A program made the position numbers and the translations under genes. This document shows positions 50,749 through 59,079 of a stretch of DNA of 64,000 nucleotides, in pieces; the stretch's first letter is position 1, and the number at the start of each line of letters is the position of its first letter. Under the pieces are notes generated by a model, which saw only the letters and a program-made list of their open reading frames with translations, ran no database searches and was not told where the DNA came from. The stretch comes from Mesorhizobium sp. M4B.F.Ca.ET.058.02.1.1 (GTDB lineage Bacteria; Pseudomonadota; Alphaproteobacteria; Rhizobiales; Rhizobiaceae): assembly GCF_003952505.1 (NCBI RefSeq), contig NZ_CP034450.1, forward strand, positions 3,472,001 to 3,536,000. Direction: 5' to 3'.

Positions 50749-52347
50749 ATGAGCCTTGTCAAGAAATTCGCCACCGTCGCTTCCGGCACGCTGATGAGCC
50801 GCGCGCTCGGCTTCGGCCGCGAGATGCTGATGGCGGCGGCGCTGGGCACCGGACCGGTGGCCGACGCCTTCAATGCCGCCTTCCAGTTTCCCAACACCTT
50901 CCGCCGGCTGTTCGCCGAGGGCGCCTTCAACGCCGCCTTCGTTCCGCTGTTCGCCAAGGACATCGAGACGCATGGCACCGATGGCGCCAAGCGCTTCTCC
51001 GAGGAAGTGTTCGGCGTGCTGTTCTCGGCGCTGCTGGCGCTGACCATCGCCATGGAGCTGGCGATGCCGCTGATCGTGCGCTACCTGGTGGCACCGGGCT
51101 TTGCCGACACGCCGGGGAAGTTCGAGACGACGGTCACGCTTGCGACTATCATGTTCCCCTATCTCATCTGCATGTCGCTCGGCGCGATGATGGCCGGCAT
51201 GCTGAATTCGCTGCGCCGCTATTTCGCGGCGGCGATCGCGCCGGCCTTCCTCAACATCATTCTGATCAGCGTGCTGGGTTACGCCTGGTATAACGGGCTG
51301 GACGCGCATGATGTCGGCTTCGGCCTGTCCTGGGGCGTGCTTGCGGCGGGCATCGTGCAGCTCGCCATCGTCTGGGTGGCGGTGCGCCATGCAGGCATCT
51401 CGATCGGCTTCCGCCGGCCGAAGATGACGCCGAGCGTCAAGCGGCTCTTGATCCTGGCGCTGCCGGCGGCGATCACCGGCGGCATTACCCAGATCAACCA
51501 GCTGATCGGCACGGCGATCGCCTCGGCGCAGGACAGCGCGGTGTCCTCGCTCGCCTATGCCGACCGTATCTATCAACTGCCGCTTGGCGTCGTCGGCGTT
51601 GCGGTGGCGATCGTGCTCTTGCCGGAACTGTCGCGCGCCTTGAAATCGGGCAACCTGATCGAAGCGGCGAATCTGCAGAACCGTTCGGTCGAATTCACGC
51701 TGTTCATGACCCTGCCGGCTGCGGCCGCGCTCTGGGTGATGTCGGAGCCGATCGTGCGGCTGGTCTATGAGCGCGGCGCGTTTGCCGCCAACCACTCGAC
51801 GCCGATCGTGGCCTCGATCCTGGCGATCTTCGGCCTCGGCCTGCCGGCCTTCGTGCTGATCAAGGCCTTCACGCCGGGCTATTTCGCGCGCGAGGATACG
51901 CGCACGCCGATGATCTTCGCCGCCATCTCGGTCGGCGTGAACGTCGCCACCGCGCTGACGCTGTTCCCGTCGATGGGCGCGCCGGGCATCGCGGTCGCAT
52001 CGGCCGTCGCCGGCTGGGTCAACGCCATGATGCTGCTTGCCGTACTGATCCGGCGCGGCCATTGGGGCCGCGACATACCGCTGTTGAAGCGCATTCCCAG
52101 GCTGGTCCTGTCGGCGGCGGTGATGGCCGTTGCCCTTTACTTCGCCGAGCACTGGTTCGCCGCAAGGCTGGGGCCTGACGCGCCGCTGGTGATCAAAGCG
52201 ACGACGCTGCTGGCGCTGGTCGCCGGCGGAGCGACGCTTTACTTCGTCACCGCCTTCGCCACCGGCGGCGCCGATTTCGGCATGATCCGCAGGAACGTGA
52301 AGCGCAAGAGCCCGCCGCCGGTCAAGGAACCGTTTCCAGATCCGTAA
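50749..52347 (+). CDS. murJ: Lipid II flippase MurJ
   Basis: A 532-aa MATE/MOP-type membrane protein with about 14 helices, opening SLVKKFATVASGTLMSRALGF and containing DAFNAAFQFPNTFRRLFAEGAFNAAFVP, the MurJ signature. It flips the peptidoglycan precursor lipid II across the inner membrane. It is probably co-transcribed with glnD, as is common in this order. Confidence 0.96.
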   Translation: MSLVKKFATVASGTLMSRALGFGREMLMAAALGTGPVADAFNAAFQFPNTFRRLFAEGAFNAAFVPLFAKDIETHGTDGAKRFSEEVFGVLFSALLALTIAMELAMPLIVRYLVAPGFADTPGKFETTVTLATIMFPYLICMSLGAMMAGMLNSLRRYFAAAIAPAFLNIILISVLGYAWYNGLDAHDVGFGLSWGVLAAGIVQLAIVWVAVRHAGISIGFRRPKMTPSVKRLLILALPAAITGGITQINQLIGTAIASAQDSAVSSLAYADRIYQLPLGVVGVAVAIVLLPELSRALKSGNLIEAANLQNRSVEFTLFMTLPAAAALWVMSEPIVRLVYERGAFAANHSTPIVASILAIFGLGLPAFVLIKAFTPGYFAREDTRTPMIFAAISVGVNVATALTLFPSMGAPGIAVASAVAGWVNAMMLLAVLIRRGHWGRDIPLLKRIPRLVLSAAVMAVALYFAEHWFAARLGPDAPLVIKATTLLALVAGGATLYFVTAFATGGADFGMIRRNVKRKSPPPVKEPFPDP

Positions 52348-52424
52348 GCCTGACTGCAGCGACCCCAGCCGACAGGCATCAGTCTTCGCCAGACAATTCG
52401 TCGCAAACCGAGCGCGGCGATGAC

Positions 52425-52490
52425 GGCGCCTTTCTCCCCATCACTATACGAGGAGAAATGTCCGGCAGGACAATGAGGGGGAGGCGCGGA
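52425..52490. repeat. Intergenic repeat arm, CCCCGTATAGTG family (single copy)
   Basis: About 80% identical to 62731-62795: CTCCCCATCACTATACGAGG followed by a GAGAAATGTCCGGCAGGAC-type run. Only one arm is seen here. Confidence 0.55.
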
Positions 52491-52656
52491 CCTGTCAGGC
52501 CGAGGTACAGACGCAACAAGCGTGACACGAACACCACTGAGCAGGAAATCCACCTGATGCGATTGCTCTGCCGTGATCTCCGCCTCTTGATCCTCTCCAC
52601 GCTCTCGTCCATAAGCGCGCCGTCGCAAGACTTTCGCCGCGCGCGGTCTCCAGCCG

Positions 52657-52697
52657 CGTGATTGGCTCCGAAAAGTCTGCAACTTTTCGGAATCACG
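52657..52697. repeat. Bulged hairpin repeat upstream of trpS
   Basis: CGTGATT...CCGAAAAGT pairs with ACTTTTCGGAATCACG around a 5-nt loop, with GGCT bulged. The hairpin at 55351-55398 has a similar design. It sits 34 bp before the trpS ATG and could affect its translation, but it has no Trp codons and looks like a repeat. Confidence 0.5.
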
Positions 52698-52730
52698 CTG
52701 ATACGGCCCTCCACAAGCCATGAGGACATC

Positions 52731-53798
52731 ATGACCGCCTTCAAGCCGCTCGTCTTTTCCGGCGTCCAGCCGACCGGCAATCTGCATCTCGGCAATTATC
52801 TCGGCGCCATCAAGAAATTCGTGGCCCTGCAGGTCCAGTCCGATTGCATCTATTGCGTCGTCGACCTGCATTCGCTGACCGCGCAGCTCGTCCATGACGA
52901 CCTTGCTGACCAGACGCGCTCGATCACCGCCGCTTTCCTCGCCTCCGGCATCGACCCGAGGAAGCACATCGTCTTCAACCAGTCGCGGGTGATGCAGCAT
53001 GCCGAGCTTGCCTGGATCTTCAACTGCGTGGCGCGCATCGGCTGGATGAACAAGATGACGCAGTTCAAGGACAAGGCCGGCAAGGACCGCGAGAACGCCT
53101 CGCTCGGCCTGCTCGCCTATCCGAGCCTGATGGCGGCCGACATCCTGCTTTACCGCGCCACCCATGTGCCGGTGGGCGAGGACCAGAAACAGCACCTCGA
53201 ACTGACCCGCGACATCGCCCAGAAATTCAACAACGACTTCTCGGACCGCATCGCCGCTCTGGGTGTCGGCGTCGAGATGCAGGTTGGCGAGGAGACCGTG
53301 AACGGCTATTTCCCGATCACCGAACCGGTGATCGGCGGGCCGGCAGCGCGCATCATGAGCCTGCGTGACGGTTCGAAGAAGATGTCGAAGTCGGACCCGT
53401 CGGACCTGTCGCGCATCAACCTGACCGACGATGCCGACACCATCTCGAAGAAGATCCGCAAGGCCAAGACCGATCCGGAAGCCTTGCCGAGCGAGGTCGA
53501 CGGGCTGGAAAGCCGGCCGGAAGCGGAAAACCTGGTCGGCATCTATGCCGGGCTGGCCGAAATCTCCAAGGCCGACGTGCTGAGGGAATTCGGCGGCCAG
53601 CAGTTCTCGGTGTTCAAGCCGGCGCTGGCCGACCTTGCGGTCGAGAAGCTTGCGCCGGTGGCCGGCGAGATGCGTCGTATCGAAGGCGACCGCGCCTATG
53701 TCGACGCGGTGCTGAAGGACGGCGGCGAGCGCGCCGGCGTGCTGGCGGAATCGACGATGCGGACGGTGCGCGACATCATCGGCCTTTTGCAGGACTGA
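52731..53798 (+). CDS. trpS: Tryptophanyl-tRNA synthetase
   Basis: A 355-aa class I synthetase. The HIGH motif is HLGN at 19-22 within [16 protein letters not shown], and the KMSKS motif occurs as KKMSKSD near residue 218. ATG 52731 has GAGG upstream; the frame to 52662 is not used. The length is normal. Confidence 0.97.
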   Translation: MTAFKPLVFSGVQPTGNLHLGNYLGAIKKFVALQVQSDCIYCVVDLHSLTAQLVHDDLADQTRSITAAFLASGIDPRKHIVFNQSRVMQHAELAWIFNCVARIGWMNKMTQFKDKAGKDRENASLGLLAYPSLMAADILLYRATHVPVGEDQKQHLELTRDIAQKFNNDFSDRIAALGVGVEMQVGEETVNGYFPITEPVIGGPAARIMSLRDGSKKMSKSDPSDLSRINLTDDADTISKKIRKAKTDPEALPSEVDGLESRPEAENLVGIYAGLAEISKADVLREFGGQQFSVFKPALADLAVEKLAPVAGEMRRIEGDRAYVDAVLKDGGERAGVLAESTMRTVRDIIGLLQD

Positions 53799-53831
53799 TC
53801 GATCCAATCTCGTTGATCGCTACTGCCATGA

Positions 53832-53855
53832 GGGCCGGCGGCTTGCCGCCGGTCC
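53832..53855. terminator. Strong hairpin between trpS and usp
   Basis: The stem of CCGGCGGC (53835-53842) and GCCGCCGG (53845-53852), extended by GG/CC, closes on a tiny TT loop. There is no T-run. It may slow or terminate transcription after trpS or insulate usp. Confidence 0.35.
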
Positions 53856-53900
53856 GTGGCGGTGGCAGATTGCGGCCGAATTGACACCGAGCAGATAGAC

Positions 53901-54392
53901 ATGGTCTCCAAACGTCTCAGCCGTGAAGTTGGCCACCGCCGCAAATTCCTGGCGATCATCGACGACACGCCGGAATGCGAGCGCGCCGTCGCCTATGCCT
54001 CGAAGCGGACGCAGAGCACCAGCGGCGTGCTGGTGCTGCTCTATGTCATCGAGCCGGACGATTTCCAGCACTGGCTGGGGGTCGAGAAGATCATGCGCGA
54101 AGAGGCGACCGCGACGGCGCGCGCCGCGCTCGATACTTATGCCAACAAGGTTCGCCAGAAGCTCGGCATCGAGCCGGAACTGGTGGTGCGCGAGGGCAAG
54201 CCGACCGAAGAGATCCACAAGCTGATCGAGGAGGACCAGGACATCGCCATCCTGGTGCTGGCGGCGGGCGCCGGCAAGGAAGGCCCCGGACCTCTCGTCA
54301 GCGCGGTGGCCGGCAGGGGCGCCGCCTTCCCCATTCCGGTCACCGTGGTGCCGCAGAATCTGTCAGACGAGGAGATCGACAGCCTCGCCTGA
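53901..54392 (+). CDS. Universal stress protein family protein
   Basis: A 163-aa Usp-fold protein: RRKFLAIIDDTPECERAVAYA at the front, VLVLLYVIEPDDFQHW, and IPVTVVPQNLSDEEID at the end. The usual G-X2-G-X9-G ATP-binding motif is not clearly present, so nucleotide binding is doubtful. It lies between trpS and nfu on the same strand. The ribosome site at the chosen start is weak. Confidence 0.88.
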   Translation: MVSKRLSREVGHRRKFLAIIDDTPECERAVAYASKRTQSTSGVLVLLYVIEPDDFQHWLGVEKIMREEATATARAALDTYANKVRQKLGIEPELVVREGKPTEEIHKLIEEDQDIAILVLAAGAGKEGPGPLVSAVAGRGAAFPIPVTVVPQNLSDEEIDSLA

Positions 54393-54403
54393 GATGCGTT
54401 GGT

Positions 54404-54520
54404 ATTCAGGTGAGGCCGGCCTGCAAATGGCGGCTTCCTGCGCTTCCGTGCTCATGTACTTCAAGTACCCCTCGCTCCGGTTCTCGGAACCCGCCGTTCC
54501 CGACTCGGCCTGACCTGAAT
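54404..54520. repeat. 117-bp long palindromic element
   Basis: The arms ATTCAGGTGAGGCCG (54404-54418) and CGGCCTGACCTGAAT (54506-54520) match at 14 of 15 positions. The midpoint of the palindrome is 54462, where GTACTTCAAGTAC (54456-54468) forms a perfect inner dyad. Intervening arms are partly complementary. It lies in the usp-nfu spacer. Confidence 0.65.
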
Positions 54521-54668
54521 CCCGACACATCTCAACGTGGGTGCAGGAGACCCGCAAAAACATTCCGCCAGCCAGCCGTTCGGGCGACGCGTTTCGCTTG
54601 AATGTCCAGCCGATAGGTCCTATTTAGAATTATTCCAAACTTCCGCCCGAAGGGGCATGGAGACCGTC

Positions 54669-55238
54669 ATGTTCATCCAGACCGAGTCGACGCCGAACCC
54701 GGCGACGCTGAAGTTCCTGCCCGGCAAGGAGGTGCTTCGCGAAGGCACCGCCGATTTCCGCGACGCCGACGGCGCTGCCGCCGCCTCGCCGCTGGCCGGC
54801 CGGCTGTTCGAGATTCCCGGCGTGACCGGCGTTTTCTTCGGCTATGACTTCATCACCGTGACCAAGGACGGTCCCGACTGGCAACATCTGAAGCCGGCGA
54901 TCCTCGGCGCCATCATGGAGCATTTCATGTCGGGCGCGCCAGTCATGGCCACGAGCGGCCCGGCTGCCGAAACCAGCCAGACCGGCGAATTCTACGACAA
55001 GGCCGACGAGGAACTGGTCATCACCATCAAGGAACTGCTCGACACGCGGGTGCGCCCGGCGGTTGCGCAGGACGGCGGCGACATCACCTTCCGCGGCTTC
55101 GAGAACGGCACCGTATTCCTGCACATGAAGGGCGCCTGCGCCGGCTGCCCGTCGTCGACGGCGACGCTGAAGCACGGCATCCAGAACCTGCTCCGACACT
55201 TCGTTCCCGAGGTGCAGCAGGTCGAGCAAGTGGCTTAA
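54669..55238 (+). CDS. NifU-like iron-sulfur scaffold (Nfu type)
   Basis: A 189-aa Fe-S carrier: an N-terminal Nfu domain (MFIQTESTPNPATLKFLPG, SPLAGRLFEIPGVTGVFFG) and a C-terminal NifU domain with the cluster-binding C157-A-G-C160 in MKGACAGCPSS. It transfers [4Fe-4S] clusters. ATG 54669 has GGAG six bases upstream; the longer frame from 54537 lies in the repeat region. A good terminator follows. Confidence 0.95.
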   Translation: MFIQTESTPNPATLKFLPGKEVLREGTADFRDADGAAAASPLAGRLFEIPGVTGVFFGYDFITVTKDGPDWQHLKPAILGAIMEHFMSGAPVMATSGPAAETSQTGEFYDKADEELVITIKELLDTRVRPAVAQDGGDITFRGFENGTVFLHMKGACAGCPSSTATLKHGIQNLLRHFVPEVQQVEQVA

Positions 55239-55265
55239 TCCCACCGTTCCCTTATCCGCAGTCAA

Positions 55266-55300
55266 CAAAAAACCGGGCCGAATTGCCCGGTTTTCTGTTT
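55266..55300. terminator. Bidirectional-looking terminator after nfu
   Basis: AAAACCGGGC (55269-55278) pairs with GCCCGGTTTT (55285-55294) over a 6-nt loop, with an A-run before and a T-run (TTTTCTGTTTT) after. It can serve nfu on the plus strand and possibly the convergent ldt gene. Confidence 0.9.
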
Positions 55301-55350
55301 TAGGACGTCCATTTGTTGCCTAGACGGTCCGCGCACGAAACTTTTTAGTT

Positions 55351-55398
55351 GACCATGATCTTTCCCGAAAACCGGTTCCCACTTTCGGGATCATGGTC
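55351..55398. repeat. Bulged hairpin repeat at the ldt 3' end
   Basis: GACCATGAT...CCCGAAA pairs with TTTCGGGATCATGGTC (16 bp, a 3-4 nt bulge) around an 11-nt loop. Same general design as 52657-52697. It sits immediately after the ldt stop codon and may act as its terminator. Confidence 0.6.
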
Positions 55399-55399
55399 C

Positions 55400-56017
55400 T
55401 TACATCACGATGACCTTGGCGCCGACCGAGGTGCGGTCGTAGAGGTCGATGATGTCCTGGTTCATCAGCCGGATGCAGCCCGACGACATCGCCTTGCCGA
55501 TCGAATTCCATTCCGGGCTGCCATGCAGTCGGTAGCCCATGTCGCCGCCCTTGTTGAACAGATACATGGCGCGCGCACCGAGCGGGTTCTTCAGGCCCGG
55601 CTCCATACCGCCAGCGAATTTGGCGAGTTCCGGCTGGCGCTTGATCATCTGCGAGGGCGGCGTCCAGGTCGGCCATTCGCGCTTCAGCGCGATGCGGGCG
55701 GTGCCGTGCCACTCGAAGCCTTCACGACCGACGCCGATGCCGTAGCGTATCGCCAGCCCGTCGCCCTCGACGAAGTAGAGGAACTTGTTCTGGGTATCGA
55801 CGATGATGGTGCCCGGCTTTTCCTTAGTGTCGTAGTCCACTTCCTGGCGATGGAAGCGCGCCGGAACCTTCTCGATCGGGATGCGCGGCAATTGATAGCC
55901 CGCATCGGTAACCGCGCCATAGTCGTTGGTGAAGAGTCGCGAGCCGATGGTGCTGCAACCGGAAATCGCGGTCGACAGCGCAAGAGCAGCGACGATTGCA
56001 AAAGACTTCAAGCGCAT
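55400..56017 (-). CDS. L,D-transpeptidase lipoprotein (YkuD domain)
   Basis: A 205-aa protein from M at 56017 (MRLKSFAIVAALAL). A lipobox ending ISGC puts the lipidated Cys at 21, so it is membrane-anchored in the periplasm. The catalytic motif is H165 in HGSPEW and C181 in SSGCIRL. It forms 3-3 crosslinks or attaches proteins to peptidoglycan. The frame to 56080 is not used. Confidence 0.92.
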   Translation of the reverse strand: MRLKSFAIVAALALSTAISGCSTIGSRLFTNDYGAVTDAGYQLPRIPIEKVPARFHRQEVDYDTKEKPGTIIVDTQNKFLYFVEGDGLAIRYGIGVGREGFEWHGTARIALKREWPTWTPPSQMIKRQPELAKFAGGMEPGLKNPLGARAMYLFNKGGDMGYRLHGSPEWNSIGKAMSSGCIRLMNQDIIDLYDRTSVGAKVIVM

Positions 56018-56131
56018 GAATAGGTCCGATGCCCAGCCCGTTGATCGCGGCACGAGTCGGCCGCTTTTTCCTGAAACCATTCATGCTGGCATTTCTTTTG
56101 CTTGCCAAGCACGCACTGCCTATATGCAAGA

Positions 56132-56149
56132 CCTTACCTGCCGGTAAGG
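56132..56149. promoter_or_regulatory. Dyad between ldt and hmrR
   Basis: CCTTACC (56132-56138) and GGTAAGG (56143-56149) flank TGCC, a perfect dyad in the divergent spacer. MerR-family operators have this sort of spacing, but no good -35 element is attached on either side. A regulatory site for ldt or hmrR is possible. Confidence 0.35.
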
Positions 56150-56244
56150 CCGCGACTGCGGCATTTCGGCAACAGGACTCATAGGATTGTGAAGCAAAAT
56201 CAATGGGCCGGTCCGGCGGGACGGGCGAAGTCGAGGAAAGTGCC

Positions 56245-56661
56245 ATGAATGTCGGAGATGCCGCGGAGCGGTCGGGGCTGCCGGCCAAGACCATTCGTTA
56301 CTATGAAGAGATCGGCCTGATCGCGCCTTCGCGCGCCAGCAACGGCTATCGCGACTATTCCGGCGACGACATCCACCGGCTGGCCTTCCTGCGCCGCGCG
56401 CGCAATCTCGGCTTCTCCATCGACGACTGCCGCCAGCTGATGGCGCTCTACCAGGACCGCGAACGCGCCAGCCACGACGTGCGCGAGATCGCCGCAGCCC
56501 ATGTCAGGGCGATCGAGGAGAGGGTGCGCGAGCTGCAATCGATGCGCGCCACCTTGCAGACGCTGGTCCACGCCTGCCACGGCGACCACCGCCCGGACTG
56601 CCCGATCCTGGACGACATGGCGGGCTTGACCGTGGACGAGCACAGCAAGACGGCGAACTGA
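56245..56661 (+). CDS. hmrR: HmrR/CueR-type copper-responsive MerR regulator
   Basis: A 138-aa MerR family activator. The N-terminal winged helix opens MNVGDAAERSGLPAKTIRYYEEIG; a coiled dimer helix follows; the C-terminal metal loop has ACHGDHRPDCPILDDMA, with both Cys of the copper-binding CueR/HmrR motif. ATG 56245 has AGGAAA upstream; the frame from 56203 is not used. Predicted to activate copA from the site at 47730-47760, 8.5 kb away. Confidence 0.9.
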   Translation: MNVGDAAERSGLPAKTIRYYEEIGLIAPSRASNGYRDYSGDDIHRLAFLRRARNLGFSIDDCRQLMALYQDRERASHDVREIAAAHVRAIEERVRELQSMRATLQTLVHACHGDHRPDCPILDDMAGLTVDEHSKTAN

Positions 56662-56689
56662 TCGCCGCAGCCACGACAGGATCGCGCCC

Positions 56690-57347
56690 TTGCCAACCAC
56701 CACGGCCCTGCTGACCTTCATCGCGGCGCTGGTGGTGCTCGAGATCACGCCCGGCCCCGACATAATGCTGGTGATCGCGCGCGGCATCAGACAACGGCGG
56801 CGGATCGCCCTGCTCACCGTCGTCGGCATGATCTTCGTGGCCGGCGTCGTGCAGGTCGGCCTGCTCGTGCTCGGCATCGCGTCGCTGCTGCAAGCCTATC
56901 CGGCGGGCCTCACCGCGCTGAAATGGGCCGGCGCGCTCTACATGCTCTATCTCGGCGTCAGGATGATCGCGTCGAGCCTGGGCGGCCAGAAAACGAAGCG
57001 TCTCGCCGTGAGCCGCATTTCAGACTGGTCGGCGGTCCGCGAAGGGACGATCAACAGCCAACCCGAAATCCCTGCTCTTCATGTTCGCCTTCCTGCCGCA
57101 GTTCGTCGATCCGGGTTCCGGTCCGGTGTGGACCCAGCTCGTCGTTCTGGGCACCATCCAGAAGCTGGGAGGCATCCTCTCGCCGGGCTCGGTGGCGTTG
57201 GCATCCCACACCATCGGCCAATGGCTCTACCGCTGGCCCGGCCTGCTGGCCTGGCAGCAGCGTTTCACGGGCGTGGTGATGATCGGCCTGAGATTGAGGC
57301 TGCTGCTCTCCGGCAATTCGGGATCGGCTCCCGCGGCGCGGGCGTAA
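56690..57347 (+). pseudogene. LysE/RhtB-type amino acid exporter, frameshifted
   Basis: The frame from TTG 56690 encodes the N-terminal half of a LysE family exporter (TFIAALVVLEITPGPDIMLVIARG, ALKWAGALYMLYLGVRMI). At about 57055-57062, near TINS, the frame changes; the rest (NPKSLLFMFAFLPQFVDPG, TIGQWLYRWPGLLAWQQRF) continues in another frame to 57347. A deletion of 2 or 5 bases explains it. It follows hmrR by 28 bp. Confidence 0.85.
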
Positions 57348-57385
57348 GCCCGGCGATTTGCCGGCAGTCCAGGGGGCGGCGATGG

Positions 57386-57604
57386 CTATGCCGTTCGCGA
57401 ACGCTTCTTGCCGGGTTTGCGGCTGGTGGTCTGTTTGATGAACAATCTGGCGTGTTCCGCCCAATCGGCTGTCGTGACGCCATGCTCGCGAACCGACTTC
57501 CTGAACATCTCGCGCAGCGTATCGAGATCGAAGGCCGAAAGCCTCTCGCCATTCGATACCGCTCTGTCCACCGCCATTTCCGCCCCGAAAGCAACAAGAA
57601 ACAT
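57386..57604 (-). CDS. Small hypothetical protein
   Basis: A 72-aa frame ending in basic KPGKKRSRTA, with a central amphipathic stretch (AFDLDTLREMFRKSVREHGV). Codon use looks coding-like. ATG 57577 is an alternative start. It is not recognised. Might be part of the remnant region that follows. Confidence 0.4.
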   Translation of the reverse strand: MFLVAFGAEMAVDRAVSNGERLSAFDLDTLREMFRKSVREHGVTTADWAEHARLFIKQTTSRKPGKKRSRTA

Positions 57605-58442
57605 ATATGTTTCTATATGATCGGCGCTCTCGACCTTTCAAGGCTGAAAACGGTTCCGGCGCTGACTTCTTTTGGGTGCAATTGGCGCCCTTGCGTGACC
57701 ACCGTCCAATCGTTTCCGGGTGTTCCCATTCAGCCGGGCGCTGTTGCTGAACCGCATCCGCGCCTTTGAGCGCCGGACAGGCGGTGAACCCGCGTCTTTC
57801 CCTGGACGGAAAGACGCGGGCCAGGTTGCCACCTGTTGCAATCACCAGCGGCGAATGCAAGCGGACACAACCATTAACGGTAGCTAATGTCCAGATGGCG
57901 GGGTCTCGGGTGGGCCCAGAGAGCTCACCGGACGTTCGTCGCCGAGTCTCGAAACGTCTCAAGAAACGAACCAAGGTGGAGCGGGCCACCAACGCTCTGA
58001 AACACGTTGTCCTCTGTCCAGCACGCCCACAGTCGGTTTTGTGCTCGTAGTTGTGCCTTATCAAATCAAGGGTCCGCCCATCGCAGTCCGTCCCTGCAAG
58101 GTCGACTTTAATGACTACCCCGGATTATCGATGGTGCCGATCGAAGGACCAGACTGGTGCTCCCAGTCCCCATCGCATTGTGCTTTGTACCATCGGGCCA
58201 ACCAATCCAGAACGTCCATCCAGCCAAGCTACCGGACCGGCATTAGCGTGGGAAGAAGGCTTTCGACCAAAGCGGGTCTGTCAATATACAAACGCCATGC
58301 GTCGAAGCTCACGGCAGGGCAGATCACGGAATTGGAGCGCCGGAAGGCGGGATGGCAGTTGGTGTCCATTTTACGTCGCCAGCGCCGCGTGATCATCGAC
58401 CAGGTTGACTAGGCGCTATTGGATTGGGCATAGACGCATCAA
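57605..58442. other. 838 bp without a recognisable gene
   Basis: Short open frames (57766-58050, 58041-58412) show no domain or coding character. A perfect 13-bp hairpin lies at 57789-57820 (CCCGCGTCTTTCC, 6-nt loop, GGAAAGACGCGGG). The stretch leads directly into the tRNA-Cys gene and may be the worn-out remains of an integrated element. Confidence 0.4.
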
Positions 58443-58516
58443 GGTCTGAGGGCGGGACGGTGACGCATCGGTCTGCAAAACCGACGTAATGGGTTCAATT
58501 CCCATTCAGACCTCCA
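58443..58516 (+). tRNA. tRNA-Cys (GCA), atypical D arm
   Basis: The acceptor stem GGTCTGA (58443-58449) pairs fully with TCAGACC (58506-58512); discriminator T, then encoded CCA 58514-58516. Anticodon stem TCGGT/ACCGA (58468-58472, 58480-58484) with loop CTGCAAA gives anticodon GCA at 58475-58477. T stem ATGGG/CCCAT with loop TTCAATT. The D stem has only three pairs (58452-58454 with 58464-58466), G replaces the conserved U8, and A14 is not found. U73 is a Cys identity element. Confidence 0.7.
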
Positions 58517-58566
58517 GCAATCCAGGCTTGATTATTGCTGGGTTCAAACCGTGAACAAAATCTGGC

Positions 58567-59079
58567 ATGGTGCCGGCCATGCCCATCATCTCACCGATTC
58601 CCATCAACCCCTTGATCGACGGCCGCCAGTCGGAGCGCGCCATGCTGGTGCGACGCGGGGTGCAGCGGCTGCTCGCCGAAATGGGCGCGCATGTGCTGCC
58701 GGAACTGTCGCTCGCCACCGGCCGGCGCGCCGATCTCGTCGCGCTGACCCGGCAGGGCGACATCTGGATCATCGAGATCAAGTCCTCGATAGAGGATTTC
58801 CGCGTCGACCGCAAATGGCCCGATTACCGGCTGCATTCCGACCGCTTCTTCTTCGCCACCCATCCCGGCGTGCCCTCGGACATCTTTCCGGAGGAATGCG
58901 GCTTCATCCTCTCCGACGGCTATGGCGCGGAGATCCTGCGCGACGCGCCGGAGCACCGCATGGCGGCGGCGACGCGCAAGGCGCTGATGCTGCGCATCGC
59001 CAGGGCGGGCGCGGCGCGGCTTTTGGCGGCGGAGCTTGCCGGTGTTTCGGTGCCGGCGCTGGATGGCGAGAGCGAGTAA
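58567..59079 (+). CDS. mmcB: MmcB family DNA repair protein
   Basis: A 170-aa PD-(D/E)XK-type nuclease-like protein: RRADLVALTRQGDIWIIEIKSS carries the Asp and Glu-X-Lys, and PDYRLHSDRFFFATHP follows. Belongs to the LexA-controlled MmcB group named in Caulobacter. ATG 58579 is an alternative. 50 bp downstream of the tRNA. No LexA box was identified. Confidence 0.88.
   Translation: MVPAMPIISPIPINPLIDGRQSERAMLVRRGVQRLLAEMGAHVLPELSLATGRRADLVALTRQGDIWIIEIKSSIEDFRVDRKWPDYRLHSDRFFFATHPGVPSDIFPEECGFILSDGYGAEILRDAPEHRMAAATRKALMLRIARAGAARLLAAELAGVSVPALDGESE

Larger units (their letters stand above)
52348..52730. other. 383-bp gap between murJ and trpS
   Basis: No gene is recognised. It holds two repeat elements: an arm of the CCCCGTATAGTG family at 52425-52490 and a bulged hairpin at 52657-52697. 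The short open frame at 52458-52661 has no coding character. Confidence 0.5.

Noticed and set aside
52657..52697. A trp attenuator in front of trpS
   Set aside because: There is no leader peptide with Trp codons and no T-run after the hairpin; a similar hairpin occurs near ldt, so it is better explained as a repeat.
57766..58412. Open frames 57766-58050 and 58041-58412 as genes
   Set aside because: They have no ribosome site, no recognisable domain and irregular residue composition.
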